Of a DNA stretch of 64,000 nucleotides, positions 18,473 to 27,916 are shown piece after piece (position 1 is the stretch's first letter; the number at the start of each line of letters is the position of its first letter). Origin of the DNA: Ulvibacter litoralis (GTDB lineage: Bacteria; Bacteroidota; Bacteroidia; Flavobacteriales; Flavobacteriaceae); contig NZ_FNBA01000003.1 of NCBI RefSeq assembly GCF_900102055.1, positions 434,001 to 498,000 on the forward strand, read 5' to 3'. The position numbers were made by a program, and so were the translations under genes. The notes beneath the pieces are model-generated. The model was not told the origin of the DNA, did not search any database, and saw only the letters and a list, made by a program, of their open reading frames with translations.

Positions 18473-21400
18473 ATGGGAAAATCTACAAAATCTTTTAGGA
18501 ATAGGTATCTACCTTTTATAGTCACATTACTATTTATAATGGTTGCTGTATTGCTTGTGATACAGCGAAGTATTTCTTTTCAAAAACAAGATGCTTTTTT
18601 AATAAATAAATCAGGGAAGCAACGAACTTTAAGTCAGAGTATCGCCAAAATCGTGTTTTCACTCGATAATGAGTTGGATGAAACTGCAAAATTAAATTCA
18701 TTAAGAAAAATTACGGACGATTTTGAGAACACCCATAACTTTCTTGTAGCCAATAATTCTGAAGTCACAAATAGTAAGAATATAGATTCTTTGCTTAGCA
18801 TTAGTGAAACATATTTAAAAAAGATAATAGCTTCTTCTAGGAATATTAGTAATAATCCTAATTCTGAAAACTTCAAAAATGATTTAAAAACGATAGCTGA
18901 GGTAGAGCCCGCTTTTTTAGCTGCCACAGATGATTTAGTAAATGCATATCAAAAACAGTTAGAGATAAAACTCCAGAATCTAAATCTTACCATTTATTTA
19001 TTAGCCATCTTATCGGTGTTATTATTAATAGGAGAGTACTTTTTTATTATTGCTCCGAGTTTTAGACAACTCATTAAAAGAAATAGAGAATTAACGAAGG
19101 TAAATGAAGATTTATCTATTTCTGAAAATAAATTAAGCCTTTCTCAAATGGCTTTAAATAGAGCCCATACTGAGTTGAAATCCATATTGAATACCGAGAT
19201 TGTCGCAATAGTTTCTACGGATAATAAAGGGATTATCAATCATTTTAATTCTGGTGCAGAGCTTTTAATAGGGTACTCTGCTTCAGAAATGATTGGAAAA
19301 AAAGAACCAGAGATTTTTCACATAGAAGAAGAATTGGATAAGTTTAGAGTAGATATTGCCGAGCGCTATGGTCTAGATGCTGAAGGTTTTGATCCTTATT
19401 TAGAGTTAGCAAAAAGAGGAGAGTATGACACGCGTGAATGGACGTTTCGAAGAAAAGATGGCTCTACCTTCCCTGTTCAACTTACATTAGCCGCAGTTAA
19501 AAATGAAGAAGGTGAAAAATTAGGTTTTCTTGGTGTTTCGTTTGATATCACCGAAAGAAAAAAAGCAAAAGATGAATTATTAAAGAAAAATCAATTATTA
19601 AATTTTGCTGAAGAAATCACCTTAATGGGCCATTGGCAATGGGATACGGTTGTCGATAAAGTGCAGTGGTCTAATAATTTGTATAATATCTTCGAGCTTG
19701 ACAGCGAAACGATTGACTTAAATTTTAATACATATTTTGAGTATGTTCACGAAGACGACAAAGATCTTGTTACTGAATATTTTGAAAATGCCATAAATGG
19801 TAAAGGGTTTACAAATTTTACTCATCGTATTTCTACTAACGGAAAAATTAAAACAATTCAGCTTTTAGGAGAAGTCATCACCAACGATAAGGGTAATGTT
19901 ATAGAACTGATTGGTACTTGTCAGGATATAACGCAACAGCGAATGGCAGAAAATAAATTTAAGGGGTTATTAGAGTCTGCTCCCGATGCCATGATAATTA
20001 TTAATGAAAAAGGGAAAATTCAACTAATCAACAAACAGGCCGAACAGTTGTTTGGGTATTCTGCTTCAGAATTAGTAGAAGAATCTGTTGAAATCCTAAT
20101 ACCGAAACGATTTATATTAGACTATGAGCTTTATAGAGATAATCATTTTGGAAGTCTTAATGTTCGAGAAGCAGGAATAGAGAAGGAATTGTTCGCAAAG
20201 AATAAGGAAGGAAAAGAAATTCCAATTCAAATGAGTATGAGTCCTCTTCAAACGGAAGAAGGGTTATTAGTTTCTGCGGCGATACGTGATATTACTGTGC
20301 AAAAACAAGCAGAAAATGAACTGTTACGAAAAAATCAGCTATTAAATCTTTCTGAAAAGATAACGTTAACAGGTAATTGGCATTCAAATATTGCTGAAAA
20401 CACAGTAAAATGGTCCACTAATTTTTATCACATCTTAGGAGTTTCAGAAGATACAGAGGTAACATTTGGTACTTATCTTGAGTTTGTCCACCCAGAAGAT
20501 AAGGAACGAGTGCATTTACATTACCAAGAAACTCATAAAAGTAAAAATTTTACAGATTTAATACACCGTCTCAAATTATTAGATGGAACTGTAAAAATAG
20601 TAAAACTTCGAGCTGAGATTAATGTCGATACATTTGGTAATGTTACTGATGTAATAGGAACCTGTCAAGATATTACTCAACAACAGATGGCTGCGGATAA
20701 ATTTAGAGGTCTGTTAGAGTCTGCTCCAGATGCAATGGTTATTGTAAATGAAAGAGGGAAAATTCAATTAATAAATAAACAAGCCGAAAAGTTGTTTGGT
20801 TATTCTGCAATAGAATTGCTAGATAAGTCTGTAGAGGTACTTATTCCTGAGCGATTTGCTAATGGTCATGGCGTATATAGAGATCACTTTTTTGCAAACC
20901 CTAAAGTCAGAGGAATGGGAGTTGGAAAAGATTTATATGGAAAACATAAAGACGGAAAAGAAATTCCTATTCAAATAAGTTTGAGTCCTATTGAAACCGA
21001 AGAGGGATTACTAGTCTCGGCAGCAATACGCGATATTACATTACAGAAAATAGCAGAGAATGAATTGTTGCAAAAAAACCAACTATTAAGTTTTGCCGAA
21101 AGGATTGCTATGATGGGGAATTGGAAATGGAATCTTATAACCAACGAATTAACTTGGTCTACAAATCTCTATGATATTTTTGAAGTGGAGGAAAGTACAG
21201 ATGTAATGTTTGATACCTATTTTAACTTTATTCACGAAGAGGATAGAGAAATGGTAAGTGAAAGTATACAAGAATCATTGAATGGTCTTTTGTTTAATAA
21301 GGTAGTACACCGCATCAAGTTACATAGTGGAATCATAAAAACAATACAACTCTTAGCGGTAGTGAGCCCTGATAGTAATGGGCAAATAACTGAAATTATT

Positions 21401-22915
21401 GGTACCTGTCAGGATATTACCGACCAGCGATTGGCGGAAACTGAATTGCTTCGAAAAAATAAACTATTAACTTTTGCCGAAGAGATCACTATGATGGGGA
21501 ACTGGCAATGGGATCTTGTAACCAATGGAGTGAAGTGGTCTGCAAATTTATATCGAATTTTTGGTGTTGATAAAGATACAGATCTAACGTACACTACCTA
21601 TTTTAATTTTGTTCACCCAGACGATAAGGATTTTGTAGCTAAACACGTAGAAAAATCATTGGAAGCTAAAAAGTTTGAAGATTTATTGCACCGCATCAAA
21701 TTAGAGGATGGTACGGTAAAAACAATCCAACTTTTAGCAGAGATTATCACAAATGATAAAGGAGAGCTCATTGAAATAATTGGTACGTGTCAAGATGTTA
21801 CACAGCAGAAAATGGCAGAAAACAAATTTAGAGGACTGCTAGAGTCTGCCCCCGACGCCATGGTAATTGTAAATGGTAAAGGACATATACAGCTTATTAA
21901 CAAACAAGCAGAAAAGTTATTTGGATATACTGTTGAAGAATTATTCGGGAAACCTGTAGAAACTTTAATACCTGAACGATTTACTGGGAATCGAAAGCAT
22001 AAAGGTCACAGAGATAGTTTCTTCGCTACTCCAAAGGTTCAGGCCTATGGCGTTGGAGATGGAAAAGAACTGTTTGGAATTAATAAAGAAGGAAAAGAAA
22101 TTCCAATACAAATAAGTCTGAGTCCGCTAGAAACAGAAGAAGGATTACTCGTTTCTGCGGCAATACGTGATATTACCGAGCAAAAACTAGCTCAAAATAA
22201 GATACTCCAAGCTAAAGAGAACTTAGAAGTCTTAACCAAACATCTTACAGATCAAAATATACAGTTGGAAGATTTTGCACACATAACCTCACATAATTTA
22301 CGATCACCAGTAAGTAATTTAAATGCCCTTTTACATTTGTATGATATTGCTGAAAGTGAAGAGGAAAGAAAAATATTGTTTGAAAAGTTTGAAATTGTAA
22401 TTGAACACCTTACGTCAACATTAAATACATTAATTGAAGCTTTAAAAACGAAAAAAGAAGGAAATAAATCAATTGAATTAATTGATTTTGAGGAGGTATT
22501 GGATAAAACAAAAGAAATTATTTCAGGTCAAATCATTAATACGAATTCAAAAATAATCAGTGATTTTTCCAAAATCCCAAAAATTAAATACCATAAAACT
22601 TATTTGGAAAGTATTTTTCTTAACTTAGTAACGAATGCTATTAAATACAAATCCCCAGATCGAGATCCAGAACTATTTATAGAAACGGAGACTAGTAACG
22701 GAAAAATTAAAATTACCTTTCGCGATAACGGATTGGGTATAGACTTAGAAAAACATGGACATAAATTATTTGGATTGAACAAAACATTTCATAGACACCC
22801 AGAAGCAAAAGGAGTAGGATTGTATTTAACCAAAATACAAGTTGAATCTATGGGAGGTTCTATTTATGCAACCAGCGAAGTAAATAAAGGCTCTGTTTTT
22901 ACCATAATTTTTTAA
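18473..22915 (+). CDS. Giant multi-PAS hybrid-free sensor histidine kinase
   Basis: A 1480-residue membrane sensor kinase. Membrane segment 1 (about 12-30) and segment 2 (about 170-193) bracket a periplasmic helical region whose KSGKQRTLSQSIAKI motif resembles the PilJ/type IV pilus transducer N-domain. A general PAS domain follows (about 240-362). Seven further PAS units alternate between two types: type A (GNWQWD...WS.NLY.IF) begins near 367, 615, 863 and 990, and type B (LLESAPDAM...INKQAE) near 496, 743 and 1119. The HisKA phospho-acceptor is His1274 in SHNLRSP, followed by an HATPase domain (NLVTNAIKYKSPD, GLGID, GVGLYLTK). A receiver gene lies 10 bases downstream. The signal is unknown. 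Confidence 0.93.
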   Translation: MGKSTKSFRNRYLPFIVTLLFIMVAVLLVIQRSISFQKQDAFLINKSGKQRTLSQSIAKIVFSLDNELDETAKLNSLRKITDDFENTHNFLVANNSEVTNSKNIDSLLSISETYLKKIIASSRNISNNPNSENFKNDLKTIAEVEPAFLAATDDLVNAYQKQLEIKLQNLNLTIYLLAILSVLLLIGEYFFIIAPSFRQLIKRNRELTKVNEDLSISENKLSLSQMALNRAHTELKSILNTEIVAIVSTDNKGIINHFNSGAELLIGYSASEMIGKKEPEIFHIEEELDKFRVDIAERYGLDAEGFDPYLELAKRGEYDTREWTFRRKDGSTFPVQLTLAAVKNEEGEKLGFLGVSFDITERKKAKDELLKKNQLLNFAEEITLMGHWQWDTVVDKVQWSNNLYNIFELDSETIDLNFNTYFEYVHEDDKDLVTEYFENAINGKGFTNFTHRISTNGKIKTIQLLGEVITNDKGNVIELIGTCQDITQQRMAENKFKGLLESAPDAMIIINEKGKIQLINKQAEQLFGYSASELVEESVEILIPKRFILDYELYRDNHFGSLNVREAGIEKELFAKNKEGKEIPIQMSMSPLQTEEGLLVSAAIRDITVQKQAENELLRKNQLLNLSEKITLTGNWHSNIAENTVKWSTNFYHILGVSEDTEVTFGTYLEFVHPEDKERVHLHYQETHKSKNFTDLIHRLKLLDGTVKIVKLRAEINVDTFGNVTDVIGTCQDITQQQMAADKFRGLLESAPDAMVIVNERGKIQLINKQAEKLFGYSAIELLDKSVEVLIPERFANGHGVYRDHFFANPKVRGMGVGKDLYGKHKDGKEIPIQISLSPIETEEGLLVSAAIRDITLQKIAENELLQKNQLLSFAERIAMMGNWKWNLITNELTWSTNLYDIFEVEESTDVMFDTYFNFIHEEDREMVSESIQESLNGLLFNKVVHRIKLHSGIIKTIQLLAVVSPDSNGQITEIIGTCQDITDQRLAETELLRKNKLLTFAEEITMMGNWQWDLVTNGVKWSANLYRIFGVDKDTDLTYTTYFNFVHPDDKDFVAKHVEKSLEAKKFEDLLHRIKLEDGTVKTIQLLAEIITNDKGELIEIIGTCQDVTQQKMAENKFRGLLESAPDAMVIVNGKGHIQLINKQAEKLFGYTVEELFGKPVETLIPERFTGNRKHKGHRDSFFATPKVQAYGVGDGKELFGINKEGKEIPIQISLSPLETEEGLLVSAAIRDITEQKLAQNKILQAKENLEVLTKHLTDQNIQLEDFAHITSHNLRSPVSNLNALLHLYDIAESEEERKILFEKFEIVIEHLTSTLNTLIEALKTKKEGNKSIELIDFEEVLDKTKEIISGQIINTNSKIISDFSKIPKIKYHKTYLESIFLNLVTNAIKYKSPDRDPELFIETETSNGKIKITFRDNGLGIDLEKHGHKLFGLNKTFHRHPEAKGVGLYLTKIQVESMGGSIYATSEVNKGSVFTIIF
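19574..20317 (+). repeat. Intragenic PAS A-B repeat unit 1
   Basis: One of three PAS A+B modules. Units start at equivalent codons (ELL.KNQLL) at 19574, 20318 and 21062, exactly 744 bases (248 codons) apart, showing in-frame duplication. Confidence 0.8.
20318..21061 (+). repeat. Intragenic PAS A-B repeat unit 2
   Basis: This second PAS A+B module has the same 744-base length as unit 1. The type B half is clearly closest in wording to the type B of the last unit (LLESAPDAMVIVN, GKEIPIQISLSP). Confidence 0.8.
21062..21442 (+). repeat. Intragenic PAS repeat, type A only
   Basis: A 381-base unit holding only a type A PAS domain. The expected type B partner is missing, so the pattern along the protein is A-B, A-B, A, A-B. 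Confidence 0.8.
21443..22198 (+). repeat. Intragenic PAS A-B repeat unit 4
   Basis: The last A+B module is 756 bases, four codons longer than units 1 and 2 because of a small insertion after IPERFTG. It leads directly into the kinase core. Confidence 0.8.
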
Positions 22916-22925
22916 TAAAACGCAA

Positions 22926-23345
22926 ATGAATAATCAGTACAATATCTGTGTAATTGATGATGATAATATCTATCAATACACGATTTCAAAAACAATAAAA
23001 GCGTATAATCTAGCCAAAGATATTTTAGTTTTTTCTGACGGTGAAGAGGCCTTAGATTTTTTTATACGTAATCTTGATCACAGTGAAAACCTTCCAGATA
23101 TTGTTCTGTTAGATATTAACATGCCTATCATGGATGGGTTTCAATTCATGGAAGAGTATATCAAAATAAAGCCTAAAGTGGGTAAAAAGATCCTTATTTA
23201 TATGGTGTCGTCTTCAGTAGATTCAAAAGACATTGAAAGAGCCAAAAGAATCTCGGGAGTTTCCGATTACATCATTAAGCCTATAAAACCAGGAGAACTT
23301 ATTTTAATAATAAATTCTTTTCAAAATGACATGAACGAACTGTAA
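22926..23345 (+). CDS. Single-domain response regulator (receiver)
   Basis: A 139-residue stand-alone CheY/Rcp1-like receiver. The acidic cluster D11-D13, phospho-acceptor Asp63 in LLDINMPIMDG, the conserved Ser of VSSS and the Lys of IIKPIKP are all visible. There is no output domain, so it acts by protein-protein contact or as a phosphorelay intermediate. It lies 10 bases downstream of the multi-PAS histidine kinase, which must be its cognate partner. The final output of the pair is not encoded nearby. The ATG sits in CGCAAATG, without an evident Shine-Dalgarno sequence. Confidence 0.93.
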   Translation: MNNQYNICVIDDDNIYQYTISKTIKAYNLAKDILVFSDGEEALDFFIRNLDHSENLPDIVLLDINMPIMDGFQFMEEYIKIKPKVGKKILIYMVSSSVDSKDIERAKRISGVSDYIIKPIKPGELILIINSFQNDMNEL

Positions 23346-23394
23346 TTTCTACCGGTACTTATTTCTTGAAATGAAGCCTTAATTCTTTTTGCGC

Positions 23395-23859
23395 CTATTG
23401 ATACATGCCAAAAAGTTCTTCTAGTTTTTTTGTCCGATACTCAAAAATTTCTTCCAATTTAGGAAGCACTAGTATCGGATGAACCAACTGACCTAAAATA
23501 CCCATCGGGACTTTATAGTCTATAATGTCTTCCATCTCTACACCTCCTTCAATTTCTTTAATAAAATGTTTGTGATGCCAAAGCGCATAAGGTCCAAAAC
23601 GTTGCTCGTCTACAAAATATTCACCTTCTCGAACATGTGTGATTTCTGTAACCCACGTAGTCTTAATACCTAACACAGGAGTGACAATGTACTGTATAAT
23701 TTGTCCTGCATACATAGGCCTATCGGCACCAGACACAATGTTAAATCCCATATAACTTGGTGTGATCACTTTAAGATTTTTAGGATCCGATAAAAAATTC
23801 CACGCTTGGGTTTTAGTAATCGGTAAGTTTTGTTTTTTATGCAATCGGTAAATTTTCAT
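23395..23859 (-). CDS. SRPBCC-family ligand-binding protein
   Basis: A 154-residue soluble protein of the START/SRPBCC fold, with the opening pattern RLHKKQNLPIT...AWNFLSDPKNL and a GGVEMEDIIDYKVP strand near the middle. These proteins form a helix-grip pocket for lipids or other hydrophobic ligands; database relatives are often named cell-division inhibitor or CDP-paratose epimerase-like without evidence. It lies 10 bases downstream of tspO on the same strand, implying co-transcription. Neighbourhood with TspO and a DUF2867 SDR suggests a link to light or oxidative stress, which is inference. Confidence 0.8.
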   Translation of the reverse strand: MKIYRLHKKQNLPITKTQAWNFLSDPKNLKVITPSYMGFNIVSGADRPMYAGQIIQYIVTPVLGIKTTWVTEITHVREGEYFVDEQRFGPYALWHHKHFIKEIEGGVEMEDIIDYKVPMGILGQLVHPILVLPKLEEIFEYRTKKLEELFGMYQ

Positions 23860-23869
23860 AGGTATGTGA

Positions 23870-24331
23870 CTAATTGTTTAATAAAATATAGGCGTTAAGC
23901 GAGGTTGCAATTATAAGCCAAACCATATATGGCAATAGTAAATAACTTAAATTCTGTAGTTGTTGTTTGTAGTTAAAGAAGAAGTAAAAGACGACCACAG
24001 TTAAGGCAATAATGGTAACGAGCCCCAAAAAGACCAAGTGTTGATTGAAAAAAACATAATTCCAAATCACATTTAAAAAGACTTGAAGTATGAACAATCC
24101 TTTCAATTTTGGAGTCGTTACTTTCCGAAATAAATAAACCAAGTAGATGGAAAAACAAATCATGATCAATGTCCAAGCAACGCCAAATGCCCAGCCTGGT
24201 GGTGTCCAAGGAGCTTGATTTAAACTTGTGTACCAATCAGATAATGGACTATTCCCCATTAGCCAACTTCCAAGCGCTAAGCCTCCAAAATTGATAATTA
24301 AAAAAAGAACTAAAGGTTTTAATAGCTTCAT
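23870..24331 (-). CDS. tspO: TspO/MBR tryptophan-rich sensory protein
   Basis: A 153-residue integral membrane protein with five predicted helices. The signature WYTSLNQAPWTPPGWAFG loop and FGVAWTLIM helix identify TspO. TspO binds porphyrins and affects tetrapyrrole, light or stress responses in bacteria, sitting in the outer or inner membrane. It is transcribed with the SRPBCC gene downstream. A CTATCTTAG motif lies about 110 bases upstream (24441-24448), shared with the nearby SDR gene and three others in the window, so these genes may share regulation. Confidence 0.92.
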   Translation of the reverse strand: MKLLKPLVLFLIINFGGLALGSWLMGNSPLSDWYTSLNQAPWTPPGWAFGVAWTLIMICFSIYLVYLFRKVTTPKLKGLFILQVFLNVIWNYVFFNQHLVFLGLVTIIALTVVVFYFFFNYKQQLQNLSYLLLPYMVWLIIATSLNAYILLNN

Positions 24332-24440
24332 TTTAATAAATTTAAAATTTGTAGTTGTTTCATCTCGTTATTCTTTCTGAAAATAAATTTTTAAATACGT
24401 TTTTTTCCGAAGTAACAATACATAATTACATATGTACTTC

Positions 24441-24448
24441 CTAAGATA
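24441..24448 (-). promoter_or_regulatory. CTATCTTAG motif upstream of tspO
   Basis: On the minus strand this reads TAATTACCTATCTTAGG, close to the TAnnTTTG -7 box with one change (TATCTTAG). It is one of five near-identical intergenic copies, each upstream of a minus-strand gene. Confidence 0.4.
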
Positions 24449-24596
24449 GGTAATTATTCGAGGATGTTTTACGGTAAATTAACTTTATTCGTTGGAGTCT
24501 CATTTCTGAAACTTAAGTATTAGATTTAATGTGTAGGTTTGTTTTACTATATAATTAGGTGTGTATAAATACCATTTGTAAACGAATAGCTTTTGT

Positions 24597-25274
24597 ATGA
24601 AGGATGCGAACAAAGAAACGAAACGAAGTAAGAAACCTTGGCCAACCAAAAAGGCTATGGAGCAGGTGTATGCAATGAAACTTTGGGGCGATAATAATTC
24701 CAATTTTTATTCTGGTGAAGGTTCGCATCATCCCGACATCGTTACGCCATATATTGAAACAGTACGAGCTTTTTTAACTTCATTTGAGAATCCTTTGGTA
24801 GTGTGCGATCTAGGCTGTGGCGACTTCAATATTGGAAAGGAATTGCTGCGTCACACAAAGAAGTATATCGCCATAGACATTGTAACAGACCTTATTAAAC
24901 ATAACAAAGAAACGTTTAAAGCAAATAATTTAGAGTTTCATTGTTTAGATATTGCGGTAGATCAATTGCCTGCTGCCGATTGTGCCGTATTGCGACAAGT
25001 ATTGCAACATTTGTCCAATGCTGAAATTCAAAACATACTAGATAAGTTAGCTGCTTTTAAATATGTCATTGTAACCGAGCACATTCCTGAAGGTGATTTT
25101 ATTCCAAACAAAGAAATCATTTCCGGACAAGGAATACGACTAAAAAAACAAAGTGGAGTACAGCTTACCGCACCTCCATTTCATTTAAAAGTAAAAGAAG
25201 AGAGACAACTAATAGCACTTTCTTTACCGAGTTTTAAAGGAATGATTGTAACGACATTGTATCGAATGTTTTAA
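24597..25274 (+). CDS. Class I SAM-dependent methyltransferase
   Basis: A 225-residue cytoplasmic methyltransferase. SAM motif I is VVCDLGCGDFNIG, motif II is the acidic AIDIVTDLI end of strand 2, and ADCAVLRQVLQHLSN gives motif post-II with the hydrophobic binding face. The basic N-terminus (KETKRSKKPWPTKKA) may contact nucleic acid or phospholipid. The substrate cannot be inferred. The start ATG follows an imperfect -7 box (TAGCTTTTG) so closely that the mRNA may be leaderless. It is divergent from tspO and convergent with the SDR gene. Confidence 0.85.
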   Translation: MKDANKETKRSKKPWPTKKAMEQVYAMKLWGDNNSNFYSGEGSHHPDIVTPYIETVRAFLTSFENPLVVCDLGCGDFNIGKELLRHTKKYIAIDIVTDLIKHNKETFKANNLEFHCLDIAVDQLPAADCAVLRQVLQHLSNAEIQNILDKLAAFKYVIVTEHIPEGDFIPNKEIISGQGIRLKKQSGVQLTAPPFHLKVKEERQLIALSLPSFKGMIVTTLYRMF

Positions 25275-25427
25275 AATAAGTTGAGGTTAAAAGACTTTAT
25301 TGAAGGGACTTTGCTACAGTTTTTATGAAATATTTCCTTCGGAAGTAGCCACAAAAGGATCATGGGTAATACCCTCATTAATATCCTTATATTATTTGTT
25401 TCTGAAGGTTTTCCGAAGTGAAAAATA

Positions 25428-26861
25428 TTACGATTTAGTACTGATAGGTTTTGTCAAAGCTTTAATCATTCCTGTGAAGATTAGTCCATGAAAAGGAAGT
25501 ACTAGATACCAGTACAGTCTACCTGCCAATCCTAAAGGTCTAAAGGTCGCCGTTTGAACTAACTTGTTTTCAACCATCCTGAATTCAAGCCAGGCTTCTC
25601 CAGGTAATTTCATTTCAGCAAAAAGGAGTAAACGCCCCTCATTTTTATCGGCGTACAATACCCTCCAAAAATCGAGCGCATCTCCAGCATTTAAAGAATC
25701 TTCAGACGTTCGTCCTCTTCTTAATCCGACGCCGGCAACCAGTTTGTCTATAAAACCTCTAAAGCGCCATAAAATGTTACCGTAATACCAACCGTTTTCG
25801 CCTCCAATACTCCAAATTTTGTGAATACAATCCTCTCTATTCGGAACCGCGCGTTCTCGCACGTCTCGAAAACAACCAAACGTTGGGACTTCAATAAACT
25901 CAGAAATATTAAAACTGGAATCACTGCTTACAAAGGCGTCTTTCCAGCTAGAAACTACTTCATTTCGTTCAATTTTACTGAAAGCTCTCTCTAACGCTTT
26001 TTGATAACTAATCGGATTTACGTCAACAATTTTGTTGATGTCATTATTTCGGCAGATGACTTCTATTTTCATACTATTAACAAGCGCAACAGCCAGTTTG
26101 TACGAGGTTGAGGTTACGAAATACAACCAATACGAAGAAAGTTTTGGTGTCATCACCGGAACAATATAAATAGATCGTTTTAGGTTTCTAATACGGCCTA
26201 ATTCTAAAAGCATCTCCTTGTATGATAGGATATCAGGTCCTCCAATATCAAAATCTTTATTAAAGGTATCTTTATTAAAAATTGTTTTAGAAAGAAAACT
26301 GATAACATCCGATATTCCTATGGGCTGACATCTCGTATTTAGCCATTTCGGAGTAATCATAATGGGGAGTTTTTCAACCAAATCTCGCATGATTTCAAAA
26401 GAAGCACTTCCCGAACCAATAATGATTCCGGCTCTAAGTGTTGTGAAATTATAGGTTCCTTTGCCAAGCTCTATTTCAACATTTTTTCTTGATGTTAAGT
26501 GTTTCGATAAGGCCGATTCATTTATGATTCCACTCAAATACACCACATGCTGCACGTTGGTTTTAGCGAGTGCATTTCTAAAATTAATAGCAGATTCTTG
26601 CTCAAGCTTTTCATAATCTGAAGAAGCCGCCATAGAGTGTACTAAGTAATAAGCACCCTCAATATCCTTTGGTATTACGTCTAACGAGGCCTTGTCGAGT
26701 AAATCAAACTCAATAATCGTAATTCTTGATTTTAAAGATTCAGGAGGCGCAAATCTGTTGCGATCTCGCACGCCACAAATGACCTCATGTCCATTGTCGA
26801 TTAAAACAGGAAGAAGTCGTTTCCCAATATATCCAGAAGCACCTGTGAGTAGTATTTTCAT
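25428..26861 (-). CDS. NAD(P)-dependent SDR with DUF2867 domain
   Basis: A 477-residue protein of two parts. Residues 1-300 are an atypical extended SDR with GASGYIG at the N-terminus (7-13) and a YLVHSMA segment where classical SDRs carry the active site. Residues about 320-475 are DUF2867, an SRPBCC-like domain (LRRGRTSEDSLNAGDALDFWRV). Proteins of this architecture often sit beside photolyase/cryptochrome and MerR genes in Bacteroidota. Here the neighbours are TspO, SRPBCC and a methyltransferase. Substrate is unknown. A CTATCTTAG motif lies 17 bases upstream of the start codon, giving a very short leader. Confidence 0.85.
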   Translation of the reverse strand: MKILLTGASGYIGKRLLPVLIDNGHEVICGVRDRNRFAPPESLKSRITIIEFDLLDKASLDVIPKDIEGAYYLVHSMAASSDYEKLEQESAINFRNALAKTNVQHVVYLSGIINESALSKHLTSRKNVEIELGKGTYNFTTLRAGIIIGSGSASFEIMRDLVEKLPIMITPKWLNTRCQPIGISDVISFLSKTIFNKDTFNKDFDIGGPDILSYKEMLLELGRIRNLKRSIYIVPVMTPKLSSYWLYFVTSTSYKLAVALVNSMKIEVICRNNDINKIVDVNPISYQKALERAFSKIERNEVVSSWKDAFVSSDSSFNISEFIEVPTFGCFRDVRERAVPNREDCIHKIWSIGGENGWYYGNILWRFRGFIDKLVAGVGLRRGRTSEDSLNAGDALDFWRVLYADKNEGRLLLFAEMKLPGEAWLEFRMVENKLVQTATFRPLGLAGRLYWYLVLPFHGLIFTGMIKALTKPISTKS

Positions 26862-26877
26862 AGCATTTTTTCAAAAC

Positions 26878-26885
26878 CTAAGATA
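26878..26885 (-). promoter_or_regulatory. CTATCTTAG motif upstream of SDR-DUF2867 gene
   Basis: The minus strand reads AATAATTGCCTATCTTAGG, and the ATG follows about 17 bases later. Of the five copies this one is placed best as a -7 box. Confidence 0.45.
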
Positions 26886-26941
26886 GGCAATTATTTAATC
26901 AATAGAGACGAATACAACAGCTACTGTGTTGCAAATACTAT

Positions 26942-27820
26942 TTATTTATGAATGTATTTTTTTCTGAATTGCATCGGAGTTAGGGTTGTTTTTGCCTTGA
27001 ATAGTTTTGAAAAATAGGAGTAATCAGAAAAATCTAGCTTGTTCGCAATGGTTGTTAAAGAATCATCCGAATGCACAATCAATCTCTTTGCCTCTAAAAT
27101 GATGCGTTCAGAAATAAGGTCAGACGTCGTTTTGTTTATGGTTCCTTTTACAACCCTATTGAGATGTTTAGTGGTAATATGTAGCTGGTTCGCATAAAAC
27201 TTAGGGAACTTCTCAACCTGAAAGTGCTTGTTAATTAATACTTCAAGCTTTTCAAATAACATTAAATAGTTGGATGAAAAATGTTCTTCTACTTCAATGT
27301 TTGTGGTGTATTCTCTCGTTAGGTTTATGTAGATGATATTCAAGAGGCTCACCATTTTTAACGTTCTAAATGTGTTGTCTTGAACATACTCTTCATAAAT
27401 ATCGTGAAATTGAGCACTCAAAGTATGTGTTTTGGTTTGAGATACTTCTAAAACGGGGGAATTCAGAAAAGAAGAGAAAAACGGAAACGAATTCAATTTG
27501 TGTTCTAGAAAATATAGCTCGTAAAACTCTTGAGAATGGAACAGGATATACCCTTCAGGAGGAGTGTCAAATGTCCAAAAGTGAGTTTGTCCAGGTCTTA
27601 AAAAGAAAACCTTTCCAGGACTTATTTTATAAGAGTTGAAATCAACTTCATGCGTGCCACTACCTTCTGTAAATACCACACACAAGTAAAAATTATGTTT
27701 GTGAGGCCTATTTATTAAAGACTTGTTTAATGCAATATGATTGGAAAATGTGTTTACATAGAACTCGTTTACAGGTTCAGACTCTTGAAATTGCTTTATT
27801 TTTAGGATTGGGATCTTCAT
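26942..27820 (-). CDS. AraC-family transcriptional regulator
   Basis: A 292-residue regulator. The N-terminal half is a cupin-type sensory domain (HKHNFYLCVVFTEGSGTHEVDF, FFLRPGQTHFWTF). The C-terminal 100 residues form the double HTH of AraC/XylS (ANKLDFSDYSYFSKLFKAKT then TPMQFRKKY). It would bind DNA and respond to a small ligand. It is divergent from the DUF983 gene, with under 100 bases between, so that gene or the adjacent SDR gene may be a target. The ligand is unknown. Confidence 0.92.
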   Translation of the reverse strand: MKIPILKIKQFQESEPVNEFYVNTFSNHIALNKSLINRPHKHNFYLCVVFTEGSGTHEVDFNSYKISPGKVFFLRPGQTHFWTFDTPPEGYILFHSQEFYELYFLEHKLNSFPFFSSFLNSPVLEVSQTKTHTLSAQFHDIYEEYVQDNTFRTLKMVSLLNIIYINLTREYTTNIEVEEHFSSNYLMLFEKLEVLINKHFQVEKFPKFYANQLHITTKHLNRVVKGTINKTTSDLISERIILEAKRLIVHSDDSLTTIANKLDFSDYSYFSKLFKAKTTLTPMQFRKKYIHK

Positions 27821-27916
27821 GTAAAATGTCCTAAAAGTACAAAAACTAGCGTTAAAACTATAAGATTAATCATTCTGGGCACCACTAACTTTGTTGTATC
27901 CTTAAATAGTAATGGT

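Noticed and set aside
25300-25491. Plus-strand frame of 63 residues
   Set aside because: It overlaps the 3' end of the SDR-DUF2867 gene, has no recognisable pattern and its composition is that of a shadow frame.
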